Shown: positions 1 to 5,385 of the stretch, piece by piece
Layout: each line of letters starts with the position of its first letter
Numbering within the stretch: position 1 is the stretch's first letter
Source of the DNA: UMGS1840 sp964537245
GTDB taxonomy: Bacteria; Bacillota; Clostridia; UMGS1840
Reading direction: 5' to 3'
Assembly (NCBI GenBank): GCA_964537245.1
Contig: CAZHZL010000070.1
Location: 1 to 13,796, forward strand
DNA: 13,796 nucleotides
Program-made: the position numbers and the translations under genes
Notes under the pieces: model-generated
Told to the model about the DNA's origin: nothing
What the model saw: the letters and a program-made list of their open reading frames with translations, nothing else
Database searches by the model: none

Positions 1-80
1 ATTACAGCTATTTTTCCAGAATTTTTAAAAAACAGTTTGGGATTTCTCCTAAGCAATTAATTAAACATCAAAATTTATAA
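1..80 (+). CDS. AraC-family transcriptional regulator, C-terminal end only
   Basis: Reading from position 3, the frame gives YSYFSRIFKKQFGISPKQLI and a few more residues before a TAA at 78-80. The pattern of Tyr-Phe-Ser-x-x-Phe-Lys-Lys followed by Gly-x-(S/T)-Pro is the end of the second helix-turn-helix of the AraC/XylS DNA-binding domain. The complete AraC gene at 3621-4424 has the matching ending (YFSKVFKKQRGVTPTEYI). Only about 25 residues are inside the window, so the sensor domain and the ligand class are unknown. The gene converges on the Gfo/Idh gene and shares a terminator hairpin with it. Confidence 0.85.
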   Translation, partial: YSYFSRIFKKQFGISPKQLIKHQNL

Positions 81-82
81 AA

Positions 83-111
83 AAGAGCTGTAAAAATTTT
101 TTACAGCTCTT
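83..111. terminator. Bidirectional hairpin terminator between the convergent AraC and Gfo/Idh genes
   Basis: A 14-base arm (AAGAGCTGTAAAAA, 83-96) is perfectly complementary to 98-111 around a central T at 97. The GAGCTGT core is flanked by A and T tracts, so each strand reads as a stem followed by U residues. It begins 3 bases after the AraC stop. It also contains the last codons and stop (101-103) of the minus-strand oxidoreductase gene. The hairpin should end transcripts from both sides. Confidence 0.75.
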
Positions 112-1192
112 CAACATCAGGAACTTTTATCGGTATACTTTCCATTACTGCCGACTCGTGCGCCAATATTCCGGGAAGAGAAATCGTTATTCCGAAATCA
201 ACATCTAACGGAGGCGGCGTATCATTTATAATACAGTCAATAAAAGCTTTCATCATTTTATAATCTGCGCCGCCATGCTCACCGTCAGCTTCTCCAGGGA
301 ATTTTAAAGTGACGGGAATATCAATTTTTTCTTCAAGCGAACTTTGAATATCGGATAATCTTGCAAATGAATGTGCTTTTTCAAGCGGTTTTGTGTTATC
401 TGTTTCTATTGTGCCTTTTGTTCCCACAATTCTGAAATTATGGTCAAATCCGACATAAGCACCGAAGCAAATAAATATTCTGATAATTGCACCTTTTTTT
501 GTTTTAAAAAGTGCAGCACCGCTTGCTGAACCATTTCTATACGGATTATATTTAACTGATGATTCCATACAGGTTACACTGTCAATTTTGTCATTCATTA
601 TATAAAGAAGCGGTCCTAAATTGTGCGTAATATATTTTATTGCAGGATTGTATGTTCTCCAATGGTCAGGCTCTTCAGGCGGTTTATAGTCATTGAAATC
701 CTTGGCATGAAGGTATTCGCTTTCAGCATAAACAACATCGCCGAATTCATCTTCTTCGTACATTTTTTTCCATGCTTCAATAAAAGCCCAGTAACAACAA
801 TTTTCACCCACCATATATTTCAAATGAGGATGCGCTTTCACAGCTTTTCGAAGCTCCTTTGCTTCTTTTAAAGAATTAATTGCAGGTATTTCACTTATAA
901 CATGTTTATCAGCATTTAATGCCTTTATAACATATGAGACATGATTTGTTGCATCAGTTGCTATTATAACTGCCTCAACATCTGAATTTATAAAATCTTC
1001 AAAATTATCAAAGCACAATAAATCTTTAATTTTTTTCTCTTTTGAAAAAAATTTTTTTGCACTCTCGAGCTTTTTCGAATTTTTGTCACATATTGCACGA
1101 AGCTTGACATGTTTGTAGCCTGCTATTTCAGAAGCAAGCGTTTTTCCTCTGCCAAGTCCGACAACACCTAACTTAATAATTTTATTTTTCAT
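101..1192 (-). CDS. Gfo/Idh/MocA-family NAD(P)-binding protein (oxidoreductase or NAD-dependent glycosidase type)
   Basis: This is a 363-residue cytosolic protein. An N-terminal Rossmann fold (about 1-125) carries the dinucleotide motif G9-V-V-G12-L-G14, and the C-terminal alpha/beta domain (about 130-350) is typical of the Gfo/Idh/MocA family. The usual Glu-Lys-Pro motif reads E101-I102-P103, so the lysine important in classical sugar dehydrogenases is missing. Other visible motifs are YMVGEN (126-131), T189-H190-N-L-G-P and H307-G-G-A-D-Y, with PLDV near residue 328. From memory these resemble the branch that includes NAD-dependent GH109-like glycosidases, but no substrate can be assigned. 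A longer reading back to 1267 would overlap the MATE gene. The ATG at 1192 was chosen because GAAAGG lies 7 bases upstream and the Rossmann fold starts just after it. It is the last gene of a three-gene operon, 16 bp behind the MATE gene. Family confidence is high; activity is open. Confidence 0.88.
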   Translation of the reverse strand: MKNKIIKLGVVGLGRGKTLASEIAGYKHVKLRAICDKNSKKLESAKKFFSKEKKIKDLLCFDNFEDFINSDVEAVIIATDATNHVSYVIKALNADKHVISEIPAINSLKEAKELRKAVKAHPHLKYMVGENCCYWAFIEAWKKMYEEDEFGDVVYAESEYLHAKDFNDYKPPEEPDHWRTYNPAIKYITHNLGPLLYIMNDKIDSVTCMESSVKYNPYRNGSASGAALFKTKKGAIIRIFICFGAYVGFDHNFRIVGTKGTIETDNTKPLEKAHSFARLSDIQSSLEEKIDIPVTLKFPGEADGEHGGADYKMMKAFIDCIINDTPPPLDVDFGITISLPGILAHESAVMESIPIKVPDVEEL

Positions 1193-1199
1193 AAAAAAA

Positions 1200-1205
1200 C
1201 CTTTC
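1200..1205 (-). promoter_or_regulatory. Ribosome binding site that fixes the Gfo/Idh start
   Basis: On the minus strand GAAAGG sits 7 bases before the ATG at 1192. It lies in the short gap after the MATE stop at 1209-1211. This supports the 363-residue protein over a 388-residue version starting inside the MATE gene. Confidence 0.7.
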
Positions 1206-1208
1206 GTA

Positions 1209-2561
1209 TTATTTATCGGTAAAATCCAGTTTACGACATTTATATATAAAAAATACAGTTTGAACAAAGCCTGTTATAAACCAGGTAATCGGATATGATA
1301 CATACAAACAAAATAAAGTAGGAATAAGAGCGAACACTGTATATATCCATATTACTCTTAAAACACAAGAGCCTACAAACGATATAAGGGTAGGTGTTAA
1401 AGAAATTCCGATACCGCGAAGTGACATTGTTGAAACATTCATTACAGCTAGAAGGAAATAAAACGGTACCTGAACTTTAATTCTGTATATACCTGTATTA
1501 ACAGTTTCTTCGTTGTCAGTAAAAATACGCATTATATAAGGAGCACAAATCACAGATATCATTGCCAATATTAAGCTTAATACGATTCCGCTTAATAAAC
1601 AGATTGCCCAGCCTTTGAATATTCTTTCTTTGTTTTTTGCGCCAAAATTTTGTGAACAAGTTGTAGTAGCCGCATTACTGAAAGCTGTAATAGCTGTGCC
1701 TATAATGTTACCAACATAGTTTGAAGCACCGTGTGCTGCCATAACAGTTGAGCCGAAAGAGTTAACTGCCGACTGGATAATTACATTTGAAACGGAGAAT
1801 AATGTAGAAGATATTCCCGCCGGCAAGCCTACTCTTACAATATTTAAAAGTTCATCGCTGTATATTTTTAATTTTTTCAGTTCAATTCTGCAAGCATTTT
1901 CAATTTTGAGCATTATCCGTAAATTCAAAAGTGAGGAAACCGCCTGCGAAATAACAGTAGCAATTGCAACACCTTCGACATTCATTTTAAAAACAGTTAC
2001 GAAAATCACATTGAGTATAAGATTTAAAATTCCGCTCACAATGAGATAATAAAGCGGTCTTTTTGAATCTCCGTATGCACGCATTACTCCGCTTGAAAAA
2101 TTGTATAACATAATAAACGGCATACCTAAAAAATATATTTTTACATATAGTGTTGCAAGGTTAATAACATCATCTGGAGAGCCCATCATTTTTATAAAGG
2201 TACGCGCGAATACAAAGCCGATTATTCCAAGAATTATGCCGCCTATGATACTTAATAATATTGCAGTATGTGAAGCTCTGTGCATTTTCACATTGTCTTT
2301 CTCTCCGAAATATCTTGATATCATTATTGTTGAGCCTTGAGAAAGTCCGATGAATAAATTTGTAATAAGAGTAATCAATGACGAAGTAGACCCAACGGCA
2401 GCCAAAGCACCGTCGCCGACATATTTTCCGACAACAGCCATATCCACAACATTAAATAAATTCTGGAATATTCCCGAAAACATAATTGGAATGGCAAACG
2501 AGATTATTTTCCCAAACATTTTCCCTGTCGTAGTATCAATTTCATATTTCTTAGCTGCCAT
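1209..2561 (-). CDS. MATE-family multidrug/metabolite efflux transporter
   Basis: This 450-residue integral membrane protein has about 12 hydrophobic segments in two homologous halves (MatE repeats, about residues 15-180 and 235-400). The N-terminal half has family signatures: P25-I-M-F-S-G followed by N-L-F-N-V-V-D-M and V-G-K-Y-V-G, with an aspartate in the first membrane segments, and S-Q-G-S-T-I-M-I-S-R-Y-F-G-E near residue 75. Length matches the usual 440-470. Such proteins export drugs or metabolites using a Na+ or H+ gradient; the substrate is not predictable. The start ATG at 2559-2561 follows a purine-rich G-run (GGCGGGGGAAAA, 2564-2575). The gene lies 22 bp after the DMT permease and 16 bp before the Gfo/Idh gene, so it is the middle gene of the operon. 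No frameshift or missing segment was seen. Confidence 0.93.
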   Translation of the reverse strand: MAAKKYEIDTTTGKMFGKIISFAIPIMFSGIFQNLFNVVDMAVVGKYVGDGALAAVGSTSSLITLITNLFIGLSQGSTIMISRYFGEKDNVKMHRASHTAILLSIIGGIILGIIGFVFARTFIKMMGSPDDVINLATLYVKIYFLGMPFIMLYNFSSGVMRAYGDSKRPLYYLIVSGILNLILNVIFVTVFKMNVEGVAIATVISQAVSSLLNLRIMLKIENACRIELKKLKIYSDELLNIVRVGLPAGISSTLFSVSNVIIQSAVNSFGSTVMAAHGASNYVGNIIGTAITAFSNAATTTCSQNFGAKNKERIFKGWAICLLSGIVLSLILAMISVICAPYIMRIFTDNEETVNTGIYRIKVQVPFYFLLAVMNVSTMSLRGIGISLTPTLISFVGSCVLRVIWIYTVFALIPTLFCLYVSYPITWFITGFVQTVFFIYKCRKLDFTDK

Positions 2562-2583
2562 GATTTTCCCCCGCCTTTTATAT

Positions 2584-3459
2584 TTATAAATTTAAAAATA
2601 TCAAGCCGATACCACCCAAAACAACTCCGACAAGCTGGCGTTTTAAAAAAGTTTCTTTAAATATAACTGCCGAAATAATGAAGGTTATGACAATATTCAG
2701 TCCTGTTGCTGCAGGTGCTGATACTGAGATAGGGATAAGAATCTGTATTAAAAGCGTGATTGAATTTGAAATTCCGTTTGAAAGTCCTGAGCCTATCGCA
2801 TACAAGCTACCGTGTTTAATCAAATATTTCAAATCCTTTCCGTCTTTTATAAAACCGATTATAAAAAGTATGATTGCAGAAAATGAAAGCGATATAATAT
2901 AAAATTCATTTGAACACTGATTATTAAATCTTATCTGCTGCATTCTTGAAATAATTCCAAACATACCGTTGCCGAAAAACGAAATCAAAATGCACACAAG
3001 CCATTTTAATGAAACCTTTCTTTTTTGAGAATCTTTTGCAACATTTTCACCTCTTACAAGAAAAATCGAAATAAGAATTATAAATAAGCCAATGTAGAAA
3101 TATAGCGAGGTTGGCTCATTAAGTCCCACAATACCGTATACGATTTTGAATAAAACACTGTATGCCAATATAAGACTTGACATTACATACGAGCCGCACC
3201 CAAGTGCAACATATGTAAGAAACGAAGCAGAGCAATAAAGTATTCCTGCTATTATTCCATAAACAAAAAGCTCAGGTGGAAAAATCAGTCCTCCCCTGTC
3301 TGTAATAAGAAAAAACAGCATCGAAAACAATGAAACAATGGCAGTAAACAAAAATCCGCCTTTTGAATGCTTTGTATTATATTTTTTCATAAATACGCCT
3401 TCAAATTTATGAATAACAATCCTGACAAGCATCAACGAATAAGCAAGTATGTAAACCAT
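2584..3459 (-). CDS. DMT-superfamily (EamA-type) permease
   Basis: This 291-residue protein is almost entirely hydrophobic, with about 10 predicted membrane segments in two five-helix halves (about 1-135 and 151-291). The charged stretch RGENVAKDSQKRK (about 136-148) joins the halves. The C-terminal end F267-K-E-T-F-L-K-R-Q-L-V-G followed by G-G-I-G-L-I-F-L is the classic EamA ending, in which the conserved Glu precedes the last helices. DMT proteins move sugars, amino acids, nucleotide sugars or other metabolites; this one cannot be narrowed further. The ATG at 3457-3459 was kept because it preserves the first membrane helix and has GGAGG (3470-3474) 10 bases upstream. It is the first gene of the operon, with a good promoter upstream, divergent from the AraC regulator. 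Confidence 0.88.
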   Translation of the reverse strand: MVYILAYSLMLVRIVIHKFEGVFMKKYNTKHSKGGFLFTAIVSLFSMLFFLITDRGGLIFPPELFVYGIIAGILYCSASFLTYVALGCGSYVMSSLILAYSVLFKIVYGIVGLNEPTSLYFYIGLFIILISIFLVRGENVAKDSQKRKVSLKWLVCILISFFGNGMFGIISRMQQIRFNNQCSNEFYIISLSFSAIILFIIGFIKDGKDLKYLIKHGSLYAIGSGLSNGISNSITLLIQILIPISVSAPAATGLNIVITFIISAVIFKETFLKRQLVGVVLGGIGLIFLNL

Positions 3460-3489
3460 TTTTAATAAACCTCCAAGGTGTTTTTTTAT

Positions 3490-3518
3490 ATGATAACACC
3501 AAACAAAACATTTGTAAA
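3490..3518 (-). promoter_or_regulatory. Sigma-A promoter of the DMT-MATE-Gfo/Idh operon
   Basis: Read on the minus strand, -35 is TTTACA (3513-3518), the spacer is 17 bases, and -10 is TATCAT (3490-3495) preceded by GGTGT. The start codon of the first gene lies about 30 bases downstream. The spacing is ideal and each hexamer differs from consensus at one position. Confidence 0.68.
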
Positions 3519-3559
3519 TGGAAATTTTCGCTTTTTTACAGAAAAAAAACCTTTTTATG

Positions 3560-3588
3560 TTGATTTTAATAAAATAATGTGTTATAAT
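3560..3588 (+). promoter_or_regulatory. Sigma-A promoter of the AraC-family gene
   Basis: TTGATT (3560-3565), a 17-base spacer and TATAAT (3583-3588) form a strong promoter. TGT directly before the -10 gives an extended element (TGTGTTATAAT). It points away from the operon promoter, and the two -35 boxes are separated by 41 AT-rich bases (3519-3559). That interval is a natural place for an AraC-protein binding site, although I could not define a convincing operator repeat there. Confidence 0.75.
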
Positions 3589-3607
3589 TTTTTAAACAAC
3601 AATTGGC

Positions 3608-3613
3608 AGGTGA
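3608..3613 (+). promoter_or_regulatory. Ribosome binding site that fixes the AraC start
   Basis: AGGTGA lies 7 bases before the ATG at 3621. It favours that start over a TTG in the same frame at 3603, which lies upstream of this site. Confidence 0.7.
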
Positions 3614-3620
3614 TGTAAAA

Positions 3621-4424
3621 ATGAGTAAAAGTATATGCAGATTTATGCCTGAAAAAAAATATAACGGTGATATAAAGTTTATACATTTTGTTTATGAAAC
3701 GGATTTTAAGAATTTTTCACAACCGTTTTTTTATTCTATATTCCGTATGCACATTGTAACAAAAGGGTCTGCTGTTTTGAAAATACATGACAGAATATAC
3801 GAGCTTAATATCGGAACTGTTTTTTTTGCTTTTCCGGCAGGCTTGTACGAGATAAATGCAAGTGATGATTTTGAATATTATTATATAAGCTTTATGGGAA
3901 GCGGAATCACTACTCTTCTCGATGAGTTTGAAATAAATATTTTCAATCCTGTTTATCAGGGACATGAGCATTTGCTTGATTTTTGGAACAGTTCTATAAA
4001 AAGAATCAATAAAAAAAATATCAATGTTCTTACCGAGTGTGTATTTTTTTATACACTTTCTTTTATTAACGATGAAGAGAAAAAAGAAGAACAGCAAAAA
4101 TCAAACGCTAATCTTTTGGAAATGATGGTCGATTATATTGACAATCATTACCGTGATTGTGATATATCACTCAAAAAAATAGCAGCAATATTTTCATATA
4201 CAGAAAAATATTTGTCTCACCTTTTCAAAAAGAATATGAATATAAGCTTTAAAGCATATATTAACAATCTAAGAATACAGTACGCCTATATGCTTATTGA
4301 AAACAGCGAAAAATCTGTTTCGGAAATAGCTTCAATGTGCGGATATTCAGATTCACTTTATTTTTCAAAGGTATTTAAAAAACAACGAGGCGTTACACCA
4401 ACCGAATATATTAAAAACAGATAA
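3621..4424 (+). CDS. AraC-family transcriptional regulator
   Basis: This 267-residue regulator has an N-terminal cupin-like sensor domain (about 35-110; visible pattern G49-S-A-V-L-K-I, G65-T-V-F-F-A-F-P-A-G). A C-terminal DNA-binding domain (about 165-267) contains two helix-turn-helix units: 183-204 (S-L-K-K-I-A-A-I-F then Y-L-S-H-L-F-K-K) and 232-253. The latter ends in the family signature G241-Y-S-D-S-L-Y-F-S-K-V-F-K-K then G257-V-T-P. Members with a cupin fold usually bind a small ligand, often a sugar, and activate neighbouring genes. It is divergent from the DMT-MATE-Gfo/Idh operon, separated by 161 bp, so that operon is the most likely target. A shared hairpin terminator follows the stop. 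Its ending resembles the partial AraC at the left edge, so the operon is bracketed by two AraC genes. Confidence 0.92.
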   Translation: MSKSICRFMPEKKYNGDIKFIHFVYETDFKNFSQPFFYSIFRMHIVTKGSAVLKIHDRIYELNIGTVFFAFPAGLYEINASDDFEYYYISFMGSGITTLLDEFEINIFNPVYQGHEHLLDFWNSSIKRINKKNINVLTECVFFYTLSFINDEEKKEEQQKSNANLLEMMVDYIDNHYRDCDISLKKIAAIFSYTEKYLSHLFKKNMNISFKAYINNLRIQYAYMLIENSEKSVSEIASMCGYSDSLYFSKVFKKQRGVTPTEYIKNR

Positions 4425-4455
4425 AAAAATGAGAGCATAAAACTCTCATTTTTTT
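4424..4455. terminator. Bidirectional hairpin terminator between AraC and SDR genes
   Basis: AAAAAATGAGAG (4424-4435), a 7-base loop (CATAAAA) and CTCTCATTTTTTT (4443-4455) form a stem flanked by A and T tracts on both sides. It starts at the last base of the AraC stop and reaches into the stop codon (4454-4456) of the convergent minus-strand SDR gene. It can serve both transcripts. Confidence 0.85.
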
Positions 4456-5254
4456 ACGGTCTTAAGCCCATTCCGCCTTCTAATGTAACAGTTTCACCAT
4501 TCATATATTTAAAGTCAGGTGAAGCAAGCTGAACACATACGCGCCCGATTTCTTTTTCAGGATCGCCGTAGTGACCTGCAGGCGGCATTTTAACATTTGC
4601 TTTAAATGCATCCGGATATGCTTTTTCAAAGTTTTCAAGCTGTGCTGTCCATGCAAGCGGGCAAACAACATTAACATTGATACCGTCTTTTCCCCACTCT
4701 GTTGCAGCAACTCTTGATAAGCCTCTTATGCCTTCTTTTGCAGCAGCATATGCACATTGTCCGTAATTTCCGAATAATCCTGCGCCTGAAGCAAAGTTGA
4801 TTACAGAGCCTTTTGTTTCTTTCAAAGCTTCATAGCAAGCCTTCATATAATAGAATGACGCATATAAGCCTGAATACATTGCAAGGTCAAACTGCTCAGT
4901 TGTATGGTCTGCGATACTTACGCCAGACGCTGAAGCCTGAGCATTATTTATAAGAACATCTATTCTTCCGAAGGTCTCTAAAGTTTTCTTAACAACTTCT
5001 TTTGTAATTGCCTCGTTGTCAGCACCTGCTGAAATATCAGCCTGAAGAATAAGCACCTTTATATTATAAAGGCTTTCGAGTGCTTCCTTTGCTTTTTCAA
5101 GCTTTTCTGCATTTCTGCCTGTAATTACAAGATTAGCGCCTTCTTTAGCATATGCAGTTGCAATACCGTATCCGATTGAGCCACATCTTCCGTCAGAAAG
5201 AACGCTGTAGCCTGCTCCTGTAATTATTGCTGTTTTACCTGTTAAAAATCCCAT
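4454..5254 (-). CDS. Short-chain dehydrogenase/reductase (SDR), NAD(P)-dependent
   Basis: This 266-residue soluble enzyme fits the classical SDR length of 250-270. The cofactor site begins T12-G13-A-G15, but about ten residues (YSVLSDGRCG) lie before S26-I-G28-Y-G30-I-A, so the glycine-rich loop is longer than the usual TGxxxGIG. Next come D73 of the adenine-ring motif, N103-N104-A105 of the central strand, and the catalytic set S156, Y169 and K173 (YxxxK). The C-terminal end (T255-V-T-L-E-G-G) is typical. Such enzymes reduce or oxidise ketone/alcohol substrates; annotations such as 3-oxoacyl-ACP reductase would be over-specific here. The start ATG at 5252-5254 has AGAGGGGAA 7-8 bases upstream, and a near-consensus promoter lies further up. 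It is downstream of the giant secreted protein gene on the same strand but has its own promoter. Family is sure; substrate is unknown. Confidence 0.92.
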   Translation of the reverse strand: MGFLTGKTAIITGAGYSVLSDGRCGSIGYGIATAYAKEGANLVITGRNAEKLEKAKEALESLYNIKVLILQADISAGADNEAITKEVVKKTLETFGRIDVLINNAQASASGVSIADHTTEQFDLAMYSGLYASFYYMKACYEALKETKGSVINFASGAGLFGNYGQCAYAAAKEGIRGLSRVAATEWGKDGINVNVVCPLAWTAQLENFEKAYPDAFKANVKMPPAGHYGDPEKEIGRVCVQLASPDFKYMNGETVTLEGGMGLRP

Positions 5255-5302
5255 TTAAAATTCCCCTCTCTGATATAAAATTCATATTAATAAATATGTG
5301 TA

Positions 5303-5331
5303 ATTATAGCACAGAAATCCCAAAAAGTCAA
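5303..5331 (-). promoter_or_regulatory. Sigma-A promoter of the SDR gene
   Basis: On the minus strand, TTGACT (5326-5331), a 17-base spacer and TATAAT (5303-5308) are preceded by the extended motif TGTGC. This gives a leader of about 40 bases before the SDR start. Because it sits in the 131-bp gap after the giant gene, the SDR can be expressed independently of it. Confidence 0.8.
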
Positions 5332-5385
5332 CAAGTAAAAATTCAAATAAATATTATATGCATATTTTTTTACAAAAAAAGCCTA

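Noticed and set aside
623..871. 82-residue plus-strand frame inside the Gfo/Idh gene
   Set aside because: It is antisense to conserved motifs of the enzyme, and its composition is what a shadow frame would give.
1193..1267. Longer N-terminus for the Gfo/Idh protein (start at 1267)
   Set aside because: It would overlap the end of the MATE coding sequence by about 59 bases and add a non-family hydrophobic stretch. The start at 1192 has a ribosome binding site and begins right before the Rossmann fold.
3519..3559. Palindromic operator for the AraC protein (around GGAAATTTTCGC)
   Set aside because: The symmetry is short and AT-only, which is expected by chance in this composition. AraC-type sites are usually direct repeats, and none was clear.
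3603..3620. TTG start for the AraC regulator at 3603
   Set aside because: The ribosome binding site (3608-3613) lies downstream of it and is correctly spaced for the ATG at 3621.
3717..4097. 126-residue open frame antisense to the AraC gene
   Set aside because: It lies wholly opposite a clear AraC gene, has no family motif, and reflects AT-rich coding sequence on the other strand.
5341..5385. Terminator for the giant gene
   Set aside because: Only an A/T-only stem (seven T, a two-base loop, seven A on the minus strand) follows the stop. Without G-C pairs it is not a convincing intrinsic terminator.
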